A stretch of DNA of 64,000 bases from Sulfurimonas sp. Its GTDB lineage: Bacteria; Campylobacterota; Campylobacteria; Campylobacterales; Sulfurimonadaceae. Below the pieces are notes generated by a model. The model was given only the letters and a program-made list of their open reading frames with translations, was not told where the DNA came from and ran no database searches. Where the stretch lies: assembly GCF_029027405.1 (NCBI RefSeq), contig NZ_CP093396.1:744001-808000 (forward strand), in the 5' to 3' direction. The position numbers were made by a program, and so were the translations under genes. Below are positions 54,324-63,550 of this stretch, in pieces. The stretch's first letter is position 1; each line of letters starts with the position of its first letter.

Positions 54324-57221
54324 ATGTCTAAACTAATTTACTTAAATAACACTCTAAAGCAAAAAACCAAACTCCATAAAACCATAACAGCCCAACTAAA
54401 ACTATCTGAATATAATCAAGCAGATACTATGATGCAAGGAAGAGACTCCTATAGCGTATATGAACTAGAAGGTAAAAGTTCAATCTTAACTGGATACGAA
54501 TATAAACTTACCTTCATAAGTGATGAAGAGATAAATGTAGAGGATATAGTAGATACAGAGACAGAACTACACTTAAGAGATGAAACAAGCCCACTAAACT
54601 CTAAAAAGATATATGGAAAAATCATTGAAGCTAAAGAGAATGGAAGTGTAGCAAGAAAAAAGCTTTACCAAATAAAAATAGTATCCCCTCTACACTATCT
54701 TTCACTTAACCAAAGATATGAAGTATATCAAGAGATGAATGTACCTGATATCATTTCATCTATCATTGCAAAATATTCAGTACTACTAAATATTCAACTT
54801 GATGTAAAAATAGATACTCAAACTATACCAAAGCGTCATACTTGTACACAGTATAAACAAAGTGATTTTGAATTTATTAAAATGTTGTGTGAAGAAGAAG
54901 GTTACATCCTTCTAATAGATGCATCTTCAAATAATCCATACACAGTTACCCTATGTGAACTAAACGAACATGCTCCACTAAATACAGAAATCATAGAATG
55001 TACATATAATAAAGTTAAAACATTTTCAACATCAGCACAAGCACAAGACTATTATGAAAATAAAAAGCCTTCTTTAGACTTCAATATACAAGCAGGACAA
55101 GTAATGCATAGTCATACTTTTGCTGATAATGAAGTAACATCCCAATTACGCTCAGATATAAAAAAAGAGACTCTCCGTGATAGACTTGATAAACTAGATG
55201 AGTCTCTGTATAAAGACCTCTCTCGTTATGCAAAGATAGATGCAGAGCAAGGTTTTTCACAAGGTATTAGAGTCCTAGGAAACTCAGAAGAATTAAGTGT
55301 TAAAGATGGAGTAGTTCTAAACCTAAAAGATATTAAAGGACATAAAAATACTCAAGTAATTGTTCTAAGTGTAAAGTATAAAGCAACATTTCCAAATGCC
55401 TTAGATGAGTATGCTCAAGTTGCAGATGATGAACAACAAGCACAGTACAGTGTAGAGTTCATAGCAATCCCAAGTGATGTTATATATAGACCCCAAGTAA
55501 TTACTTCCAAACCACGAATCCACTCTATACAAACAGCAATAGTTTCAAATACAGATAAAGATACTCAAAAGTTTGCAAATGAAATAGATGTAAACGAAAG
55601 AGGAGAGATAAAAGTAATATTTCACTTTGATGAAAAGAGACCTACCTCTGCTTATGTACCACTCTCAAATATTTATAGTGGAGATGGCTACGGCGTACAG
55701 TTCTTACCTAGAGTTAACTCTGAAGTAATAGTAAGCTTTATAAATGGAGATATAGATAGACCAATAATAACGGGAGCCTTGCACAATGGAGAAAACCGAC
55801 ATCCATTTAACCTGCCAAAAGAAAAAACAAAGTCATTTATAAAAACCCAAACAACACCCCAATATGAAGATAAAGAGGGATATAATGAACTACTCTTTGA
55901 AGATAAACAAGGAGAAGAGTTACTAAGCCTAAGAGCACAGAATGATTATGAACTAAATGTACTAAACAATAGTAATACACATATAGCAAACAATAAAAAG
56001 ACAATCATAGATAATGACCTAGAACTCACTGTCCAAAACGATTCAACCCAAACAATAGGAAATGATAAGAAAGTAAATATACTAGGTAATGAGATAAAGA
56101 CAATAGAAAAAGAGCAAATACTAACAATCAAAGAAGACCAAGAGATACATATACTTAAAGATGCTAACACCATCATCAATAATAATCAAAAAACAATCAT
56201 AGAACAAGATCTTATCCAAAGGATAAAAGGTCAAGTAACTCACTATATAGAAAAAGATCAAAAAGAGAAATACTTAGCAAATCTATTTTTACAAATAGAA
56301 GCAGAACTTGGGATTGAAATAACAAGTTCTTACCATTTAAACGCAAAAACAATTAAACAAGAAGCTGAAACTGTAGAACTAGAAGCAAGTGATGGAATAA
56401 GCCTAAAGTGTGGGGGAAGTGTTCTAACTGTAGATGGAGGAGGGATTCATCTAAAAGCATCAAAAGTTGATACTAACTCAGGAAATGCAGGAGTAACAGC
56501 GAGTAACATTGCTATTGCTAAAATAGAAAAACCACTTTATAATAAACTCAGAGTTACAAAAGTTGAAGCAAGCATTACTAAACAAGATGAGATTACCCAA
56601 GTATTAACATATACAGCTAGTGTAGAAAAGTTTGAAGATGGTGCATGGAGTGAAACAACAGAACTTACAACAACACAAGAGGCACAAATCAACTGGTACT
56701 TCATTAAAAATAATGACCAAGAGAATAAAGATATATTAACAGACAACCCAACAGACGATACCATTAACATCAAAGGTTTAAAAATGTCTGTTACACTCGA
56801 AAAAGAGAATATCTATAAACACGGACATGCTCATGCATTTGTAGTTGATGCAGTTGAAGAGGGATATGAAGTTACTGAACTTATGCGTTATCTTGAAGTA
56901 GAAAATATTTATCATGTAGGAAAAATAAAAGATGGTTCAGTAGAATGTGAAGCAACATTAAATGTTGAAGATATTAAAGAAGATGAAAAAGCAAAAATTC
57001 GTTGGAACATTAACGGAAAAGAGAAATCAGAGCTAAATGGAAAAACAGAGATAACACACGATTTAAAAGAAGAGAAAGTTAGAGATATTCTCTTTAAAGC
57101 TTATATCGAAGGAAATCCTGAAAATGCAGCTATTATTACTTTGAGTAATGATGTTGAAAGTGAAGAGAAAACAACAGGCGACATTAAGGATGAAAAGGAA
57201 GTTTCAAATAATGATTCTTAA
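54324..57221 (+). CDS. vgrG: VgrG, type-A tail, with a distinct N-terminus (vgrG7, module D)
   Basis: 965 residues. The first ~24 residues (MSKLIYLNNTLKQKTKLHKT) differ from the MSQLxSPMNSKIHQ start of the other copies; from AQLKLSEYN onward it is the common VgrG with a type-A tail. It has no hcp or promoter of its own and starts eight bases after the module C immunity gene, so it is probably transcribed from the hcp6 promoter. The N-terminus may be the original start of the VgrG that followed module C, joined by recombination to a type-A body. It overlaps its Sel1 gene by 11 bases. Confidence 0.94.
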   Translation: MSKLIYLNNTLKQKTKLHKTITAQLKLSEYNQADTMMQGRDSYSVYELEGKSSILTGYEYKLTFISDEEINVEDIVDTETELHLRDETSPLNSKKIYGKIIEAKENGSVARKKLYQIKIVSPLHYLSLNQRYEVYQEMNVPDIISSIIAKYSVLLNIQLDVKIDTQTIPKRHTCTQYKQSDFEFIKMLCEEEGYILLIDASSNNPYTVTLCELNEHAPLNTEIIECTYNKVKTFSTSAQAQDYYENKKPSLDFNIQAGQVMHSHTFADNEVTSQLRSDIKKETLRDRLDKLDESLYKDLSRYAKIDAEQGFSQGIRVLGNSEELSVKDGVVLNLKDIKGHKNTQVIVLSVKYKATFPNALDEYAQVADDEQQAQYSVEFIAIPSDVIYRPQVITSKPRIHSIQTAIVSNTDKDTQKFANEIDVNERGEIKVIFHFDEKRPTSAYVPLSNIYSGDGYGVQFLPRVNSEVIVSFINGDIDRPIITGALHNGENRHPFNLPKEKTKSFIKTQTTPQYEDKEGYNELLFEDKQGEELLSLRAQNDYELNVLNNSNTHIANNKKTIIDNDLELTVQNDSTQTIGNDKKVNILGNEIKTIEKEQILTIKEDQEIHILKDANTIINNNQKTIIEQDLIQRIKGQVTHYIEKDQKEKYLANLFLQIEAELGIEITSSYHLNAKTIKQEAETVELEASDGISLKCGGSVLTVDGGGIHLKASKVDTNSGNAGVTASNIAIAKIEKPLYNKLRVTKVEASITKQDEITQVLTYTASVEKFEDGAWSETTELTTTQEAQINWYFIKNNDQENKDILTDNPTDDTINIKGLKMSVTLEKENIYKHGHAHAFVVDAVEEGYEVTELMRYLEVENIYHVGKIKDGSVECEATLNVEDIKEDEKAKIRWNINGKEKSELNGKTEITHDLKEEKVRDILFKAYIEGNPENAAIITLSNDVESEEKTTGDIKDEKEVSNNDS

Positions 57222-58263
57222 GTATATATTAGCATTTTTAGTAATAACTAGCGTACTCCAAGCAAAGCTTGGAAATTGTCAAGTAGGAGATGGTAAAAGT
57301 AGTTTTGTGAAATGTTTAGTAAAAGAAGCAAAAAAAACAGACAGTATTGAAGATATAAACTTCTTAGCATCATTTTACGCAATAGATAAAGAATATGATA
57401 AGTCTATCTCTTGGTATAAAAAGTCAGCAGAAAAAGGTAATGCTAAAGCTGCTTTTTTTCTAGGTGGTATTTATGATGAAGCTCTTGATGATAAAAAAGA
57501 AGCTCTTAAATGGTATAAAAAATCTGCCATGCAAGATTATGATGATGCCATGCAACATCTTAATGAAACGATGGAAAATGTTTATGGTAAAAGTAACACC
57601 ATAGAGATATATGAAAAAGCTATAAAAAAAGATGAAGATGTTTATTGGAATAAACAGTTTTTAGCTAACTTTTATTTTAGGGTTAAAGAGTATACAAAAA
57701 GAGAAGAGATTTTAAAAGAATTAATTAAAGAGTTTCCTGAACAAAAGGCTGATTGGTTTACAATGATAGCAGATGCTTATACTAAAAACTATATGAATAA
57801 TAAAGAGATGGAAAATAAATATTACCATCAAGCGGCTGAATTTGGAAGTACAAATGCTATGCATAATATTGGTTTAGAGTATGGAAATAAAGGCGATTAT
57901 AAAACAGCTGAGATGTGGTTTAGGAAAGCAGATGAAAATAAAATGGTCTGTTTGATGTATAAAGAAATAATTAAAGATAAGGTTAGGGCTTTAGAGTGCT
58001 ATCAAAAAGAGGCTGAAAGTGGAAAAATCTCTGATATTGGTGTTCTTGCACAGAATTATAGCAGGTATAAGGAATACGATAAAGCAAGAATTCTATATGA
58101 AAAACTAGTAAAAAGAGGTGATTCTATAGCTGCGTTAAATCTTGGTGTCTTATATCATTATATATATAAGGATAATCAAAAATATATTAAGTGGTATAAA
58201 AAAGCCGCATCTATGGGCAACCAAAAAGCTATAAAATACTTAATAAAAAAAGGATTACTTTAA
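57211..58263 (+). CDS. Exported Sel1-repeat protein, candidate immunity protein, type A (D)
   Basis: 350 residues. Signal peptide and Cys pair as A1. Residues 149-244 are the second allele, close to A2 (FRVKEYTKREEILKELIKEF). The C-terminal block (about 267-327, SDIGVLAQNYSRYKEYDKAR onward) is private to this copy before the common KWYKKAASMG end. Confidence 0.8.
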   Translation: MILKYILAFLVITSVLQAKLGNCQVGDGKSSFVKCLVKEAKKTDSIEDINFLASFYAIDKEYDKSISWYKKSAEKGNAKAAFFLGGIYDEALDDKKEALKWYKKSAMQDYDDAMQHLNETMENVYGKSNTIEIYEKAIKKDEDVYWNKQFLANFYFRVKEYTKREEILKELIKEFPEQKADWFTMIADAYTKNYMNNKEMENKYYHQAAEFGSTNAMHNIGLEYGNKGDYKTAEMWFRKADENKMVCLMYKEIIKDKVRALECYQKEAESGKISDIGVLAQNYSRYKEYDKARILYEKLVKRGDSIAALNLGVLYHYIYKDNQKYIKWYKKAASMGNQKAIKYLIKKGLL

Positions 58264-60608
58264 TGGCAAAAAAAGAGAAACGAGCCTTAGGAGCCGTAGC
58301 CTTTAACGAAGATGCTATGATATTAATTGCCCAAGCTTTAACAGGAAATGAAGCGAGTACAAACTCAAACGCTCAATGTGCTTCTTTTAATGAAAAAATC
58401 CGATGGGCTTATTTGCTTGTTGGATATAAAGAGAGTCAAGAGTTACGAAAAGCTAACAAAGATAACGAGTCTCTTCTAGATGCCATTAAAAGTAAGTATG
58501 CCCCCTTAGTTAAATCTGCTATTGATGAAAACGCAGTGAGTGAACGAAGTAAGATAAAACAGCAGATGGTTGTTAAAAGTGGGAAACATATTAACTTAGT
58601 TCACTCCGTTGCATGTTCTAGCACCTCTTTAGAAGGGTTACTAAAAGTTTATCATATGAATGCACAAGCAAAGACCTTAGATGCTGTCCATAAAGAAAAA
58701 GGTGCAATGAGAACAAGAATGGTTCTTCCTTTTTCTACAAAAGAGTGTCATAAACTTATTCAAAAAGAAAAAGGTAAAACAGAAGGTTCTTATAAACATC
58801 ACGCTTTTGCAGTAGTAGCGTGGGCTTATGGTTACAAAGGTGAAGATGATAAGTTAGAGCTTATAAAAGCACAAAACCCTATCATAGCTCTTCTTCCAAA
58901 AATCCGCTTTGAGTGTGGTCTGTTTTTTGATGGAACCAATAATAATAAGTTTAATACACAGATGCGTTTGGATTATGAACAATTTATTAATGAGAAAATA
59001 GTGAATATAGATTCAGGGGTATATCCAGATGAAAGTTGGGAACAACTAATAATGAGGAAAGATATTCCAAAATCAAAAGTCTTACCTCTAATCTTCAAAG
59101 ACCTAAAAGAAAACATAGGTTCCTACGGTCACATTTCAATATCCGAAAAAAAGTATGATGGTGGAAGCTGGTTTTTTGGAATGTGGCAAGACAAAGTCTC
59201 TTACGATGCTGATAAGATATATGATTATTTTCGTGATGAAGATTCAAAAGAGGTAGATGAGTTTATTGTTGATGAGCTTCTACCAAGTGGAAAAGATTCT
59301 AGTTATACAGGGGATGACACTAATGTTGTTAAACTGTATGATTTGTATAACACACAAGTAAATAATTCAAGTCATAAAGAACAGCATCTTTACAAATGTT
59401 ACAGAAAAAAGCTCTACATTACTGGTGCTGGAACTTATGACAGTAGAAAAACTGGTAAAAAAGAGGAAGATGAAGTGTTCCGTGGTTCAGCTCTTGCAAT
59501 GTTTTCAACAGGCGTTGTTACTAAGGTTGAACAGGCTTGTAAAGACTTAAGAAGAGAGTTAAAAGGGTTTAGTACAGGATATATTGATACTTTAGTTTTA
59601 GATGTTTTTGGATTTTCTCGTGGAGCAGCAGAAGCTAGACATTTTGTGGGTTCAATTTCAAAAGAATTAGATACCGTGTTTGAGAGAGAAGTAACAGATA
59701 AAAAAGGTAAAACTTATATAGAATATGAACTTAGTAAAAATGGTGAAAATCTCTATCCCTATTTGATTAAAGAGGGAAATGATGAAAAAGACCAGATTAT
59801 CATTGACAGAATTATTTTTCGTTTTGTAGGTATTTTTGATACGGTTCCTCATTATGGACTCATCCAAAAAAATGATGCTGAAGATTTAGATTTAAAACTA
59901 CATCATAAAAAGGTCTCAAGAGTAGTTCATTTAACTGCTCAACAAGAGTACAGATATAACTTTGACCTTTTTTCTATTAAAACATCTAGTAGTGAGCAAC
60001 TACCAAAGCACTTTGAAGAGAAAGAGTTTTTTGGAGCACACTCTGATGTTGGTGGTGGGTATGGCGATGATAATGATGAACTTCGTAACCTTCCGACACA
60101 ATTTTTCCATGATATAGACCCTTCTTTTGATAAAAAGGTCATTTCTAAACTAAAGAAATGGAATAAATTATATTCTTGGGTTAAAGATGCAAAATTTGAA
60201 TTTATAAATAATAAAAAAGAGTTTTTAAAAGATATTGACAGTAAAAAAATTGCAGATGGGTTTTATATTGATAAATGGGAAAATGAGGGAGATGAAAACA
60301 TGGAAGATGATACTACATATTATATCTACATGTATAGAAAATCCATTGATGCAGAGTATGCTCAAATACCATTTGAATATATGTTTGAAAAAGCAAAGAA
60401 ACTTGTTCCTATGAAAAATCTTGGAAAATTAACATACAAAAATATGAAAGAATTAGAGAAGGCTAAGGTACTTGACTTGGATGATGCGTATTTAAAGAAG
60501 TTTAAGTCACAGTTTTTACACCACTCTTCAACTTCAGGTATCGCCCACCATCCAAACAGCGGAGATGAAAATATCTTGTATGGAAAGCGTGATGTACATT
60601 ATGTTTAG
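58263..60608 (+). CDS. DUF2235/Tle1-family phospholipase effector, type A (D)
   Basis: 781 residues with intact GFSRG, GAHSDVGGGY and FLHHSS. The variable window (239-276) reads EQFINEKIVNIDSGVYPDE, then LIMRKDIPKSKVLPL, the A2-type allele. A few private substitutions lie elsewhere (Asn for Asp in ASTNSN, His for Gln in LVHSVA). The gene is followed not by an hcp promoter but by the deletion scar of module E. Confidence 0.9.
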   Translation: MAKKEKRALGAVAFNEDAMILIAQALTGNEASTNSNAQCASFNEKIRWAYLLVGYKESQELRKANKDNESLLDAIKSKYAPLVKSAIDENAVSERSKIKQQMVVKSGKHINLVHSVACSSTSLEGLLKVYHMNAQAKTLDAVHKEKGAMRTRMVLPFSTKECHKLIQKEKGKTEGSYKHHAFAVVAWAYGYKGEDDKLELIKAQNPIIALLPKIRFECGLFFDGTNNNKFNTQMRLDYEQFINEKIVNIDSGVYPDESWEQLIMRKDIPKSKVLPLIFKDLKENIGSYGHISISEKKYDGGSWFFGMWQDKVSYDADKIYDYFRDEDSKEVDEFIVDELLPSGKDSSYTGDDTNVVKLYDLYNTQVNNSSHKEQHLYKCYRKKLYITGAGTYDSRKTGKKEEDEVFRGSALAMFSTGVVTKVEQACKDLRRELKGFSTGYIDTLVLDVFGFSRGAAEARHFVGSISKELDTVFEREVTDKKGKTYIEYELSKNGENLYPYLIKEGNDEKDQIIIDRIIFRFVGIFDTVPHYGLIQKNDAEDLDLKLHHKKVSRVVHLTAQQEYRYNFDLFSIKTSSSEQLPKHFEEKEFFGAHSDVGGGYGDDNDELRNLPTQFFHDIDPSFDKKVISKLKKWNKLYSWVKDAKFEFINNKKEFLKDIDSKKIADGFYIDKWENEGDENMEDDTTYYIYMYRKSIDAEYAQIPFEYMFEKAKKLVPMKNLGKLTYKNMKELEKAKVLDLDDAYLKKFKSQFLHHSSTSGIAHHPNSGDENILYGKRDVHYV

Positions 60609-60634
60609 TAAATCTAAGCTCTAAAGTTTACCAT

Positions 60635-60653
60635 AGTAGGTGTAGGTGCGTAA
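60635..60653 (+). pseudogene. Remnant of a deleted hcp (module E)
   Basis: Nineteen bases, AGTAGGTGTAGGTGCGTAA, equal the last codons and stop of hcp, followed by the first 16 bases of the usual hcp-vgrG spacer. The GGTGCG spelling matches hcp4-6, the type-B modules, in keeping with the type-B vgrG that follows. The promoter, the rest of hcp and both hairpins are gone. The 3' break joins two TTTATT repeats of the spacer, and one copy of the AAGTATCT tandem pair is lost as well. Confidence 0.85.
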
Positions 60654-60691
60654 GCCCCTATACTTTATTAAGTATCTTTAAAAGGTAGAAA

Positions 60692-63550
60692 ATGTCACAA
60701 CTAGCATCTCCCATGAACAGTAAAATCCACCAACGAATCTCAGCCCAACTAAAACTATCTGAATATAATCAAGCAGATACTATTATACAAGGAAGAGACT
60801 CCTATAGCGTATATGAACTAGAAGGTAAAAGTTCAATCTTAACTGGGTACGAATATAAACTTACCTTTATAAGTGATGAAGAGATAAATGTAGAGGATAT
60901 AGTAGATACAGAAACGCAACTACACTTAAGAGATGAAACAAGCCCACTAAACTCTAAAAAGATATATGGAAAAATCATTGAAGCTAAAGAGAATGGAAGT
61001 GTAGCAAGAAAAAAGCTTTACCAAATAAAAATAGTATCCCCTCTACACTATCTTTCACTTAACCAAAGATATGAAGTTTATCAAGAGATGAATGTACCTG
61101 ATATCATTTCATCTATCATTGCAAAATATTCAGTACTACTAAATATTCAACTTGATGTAAAAATAGATACTCAAACTATACCTAAGCGTCATACTTGTAC
61201 ACAGTATAAACAAAGTGATTTTGAATTTATTAAAATGTTGTGTGAAGAAGAAGGTTACATCCTTCTAATAGATGCATCTTCAAATAATCCATACACAGTT
61301 ACCCTATGTGAACTAAACGAACATGCTCCACTAAATACAGAAATCATAGAATGTACATATAATAAAGTTAAAACATTTTCAACATCAGCACAAGCACAAG
61401 ACTATTATGAAAATAAAAAGCCTTCCTTAGACTTCAATATACAAGCAGGACAAGTAATGCATAGTCATACTTTTGCTGATAATGAAGTAACATCCCAATT
61501 ACGCTCAGATATAAAAAAAGAGACTCTCCGTGATAGACTTGATAAACTAGATGAGTCTCTGTATAAAGACCTCTCTCGTTATGCAAAGATAGATGCAGAA
61601 CAAGGTTTTTCACAAGGTATTAGAGTTCTAGGAAACTCAGAAGAATTAAGTGTTAAAGATGGAGTGGTGCTAAACCTAAAAGATATTAAAGGACATAAGA
61701 ATACTCAAGTAATTGTTCTAAGTGTAAAGTATAAAGCAACATTTCCAAATGCCTTAGATGAGTATGCTCAAGTTGCAGATGATGAACAACAAGCACAGTA
61801 CAGTGTAGAGTTCATAGCAATCCCAAGTGATGTTATATATAGACCCCAAGTAATTACTTCTAAACCACGAATCCACTCTATACAAACAGCAATAGTTTCA
61901 AATACAGATAAAGATACTCAAAAGTTTGCAAATGAAATAGATGTAAACGAAAGAGGAGAGATAAAAGTAATATTTCACTTTGATGAAAAGAGACCTACCT
62001 CTGCTTATGTACCACTCTCAAATATTTATAGTGGAGATGGCTACGGCGTACAGTTCTTACCTAGAGTTAACTCTGAAGTAATAGTAAGCTTTATAAATGG
62101 AGATATAGATAGACCAATAATAACGGGAGCTTTGCACAATGGAGAGAACCGACATCCATTTAACCTGCCAAAAGAAAAAACAAAGTCATTTATAAAAACC
62201 CAAACAACACCCCAATACGAAGATAAAGAGGGATACAATGAACTACTCTTTGAAGATAAACAAGGAGAAGAGTTACTAAGCCTAAGAGCACAGAATGATT
62301 ATGAACTAAATGTACTAAACAATAGTAATACACATATAGCAAACAATAAAAAAATAATCATAGATAATGACCTAGAACTCTCTGTCCAAAACGATTCAAC
62401 CCAAACAATAGGAAATGATAAGAAAGTAAATATACTAGGTAATGAGATAAAGACAATAGAAAAAGAGCAAATACTAACAATCAAAGAAGACCAAGAGATA
62501 CATATACTTAAAGATGCTAACACCATCATCAATAATAATCAAAAAACAATCATAGAACAAGATCTTATCCAAAGGATAAAAGGTCAAGTAACTCACTATA
62601 TAGAAAAAGACCAAAAAGAAAAATACTTAGCAAATCTATTTTTACAAATAGAAGCAGAACTTGGGATTGAAATAACAAGTTCTTACCATTTAAACGCAAA
62701 AACAATTAAACAAGAAGCTGAAACTGTAGAAATAGAAGCAAGTGATGGAATAAGCCTAAAGTGTGGGGGAAGTGTTCTAACGGTAGACGGAGGAGGGATT
62801 CATCTAAAAGCATCAAAAGTTGATACTAACTCAGGAAATGCAGGAGTAACAGCGAGTAACATTACTATTGCTAAAATAGAAAAACCACTTTATAATAAAC
62901 TCAAAGTTACAAAAGTTGAAGCAAGCATTACTAAACAAGATGAGATTACCCAAGTATTAACATACACAGCAAGTGTAGAAAAGTTTGAAGATGGTGCATG
63001 GAGTGAAACAACAGAACTTACAACAACACAAGAGGCACAAATCAACTGGTACTTCATTAAAAACAATGACCAAGAGAATAAAGATATATTAACAGATAAC
63101 CCAACAGACGATACCATTAACAGCAAAGGTTTAAAAATGTCTGTTACACTAGAAAAAGAGAATGTCTATAAACACGGACATGCTCATGCATTTGTAGTTG
63201 ATGCAGTTGAAGAGGGATATGAAGTTACTGAACTTAAGCGTTATCTTGAGGTAGAAGATATTCTCGTTAATATTACGAACAATGACAATAAAGAGTTTGA
63301 AGCTCAAGCAATATATAATGTTGATGAGATTACTGAAGAAGAAAAAGCAGAAACAAGATGGACAGTAGAAGGTAAAGATGTTCCTGCGTCAAATGTAAAA
63401 GGGACAATGACTCATACCTATAAGGGTGAAAAACTAGACCCTAAAATAACAGCATATATAGAAACAACTCAAATGAATGTTGCCGTTGCACATGCCAATT
63501 TTGCAGATAGTGAAGAAGAGATAAATGGAGAAGAAAAAAGTAATGAATAG
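60692..63550 (+). CDS. vgrG: VgrG, type-B tail (vgrG8, module E)
   Basis: 952 residues with the type-B tail, closest to vgrG5 in its later part (SNITIAK). Private changes include Gln for Glu at TETQLHL and Val for Ala at ASNVKG. The ribosome-binding site AAAGGTAG is retained, but the gene has no hcp or visible promoter directly upstream, so it probably depends on read-through from modules C and D. It overlaps the Sel1 gene by 8 bases. Confidence 0.95.
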   Translation: MSQLASPMNSKIHQRISAQLKLSEYNQADTIIQGRDSYSVYELEGKSSILTGYEYKLTFISDEEINVEDIVDTETQLHLRDETSPLNSKKIYGKIIEAKENGSVARKKLYQIKIVSPLHYLSLNQRYEVYQEMNVPDIISSIIAKYSVLLNIQLDVKIDTQTIPKRHTCTQYKQSDFEFIKMLCEEEGYILLIDASSNNPYTVTLCELNEHAPLNTEIIECTYNKVKTFSTSAQAQDYYENKKPSLDFNIQAGQVMHSHTFADNEVTSQLRSDIKKETLRDRLDKLDESLYKDLSRYAKIDAEQGFSQGIRVLGNSEELSVKDGVVLNLKDIKGHKNTQVIVLSVKYKATFPNALDEYAQVADDEQQAQYSVEFIAIPSDVIYRPQVITSKPRIHSIQTAIVSNTDKDTQKFANEIDVNERGEIKVIFHFDEKRPTSAYVPLSNIYSGDGYGVQFLPRVNSEVIVSFINGDIDRPIITGALHNGENRHPFNLPKEKTKSFIKTQTTPQYEDKEGYNELLFEDKQGEELLSLRAQNDYELNVLNNSNTHIANNKKIIIDNDLELSVQNDSTQTIGNDKKVNILGNEIKTIEKEQILTIKEDQEIHILKDANTIINNNQKTIIEQDLIQRIKGQVTHYIEKDQKEKYLANLFLQIEAELGIEITSSYHLNAKTIKQEAETVEIEASDGISLKCGGSVLTVDGGGIHLKASKVDTNSGNAGVTASNITIAKIEKPLYNKLKVTKVEASITKQDEITQVLTYTASVEKFEDGAWSETTELTTTQEAQINWYFIKNNDQENKDILTDNPTDDTINSKGLKMSVTLEKENVYKHGHAHAFVVDAVEEGYEVTELKRYLEVEDILVNITNNDNKEFEAQAIYNVDEITEEEKAETRWTVEGKDVPASNVKGTMTHTYKGEKLDPKITAYIETTQMNVAVAHANFADSEEEINGEEKSNE

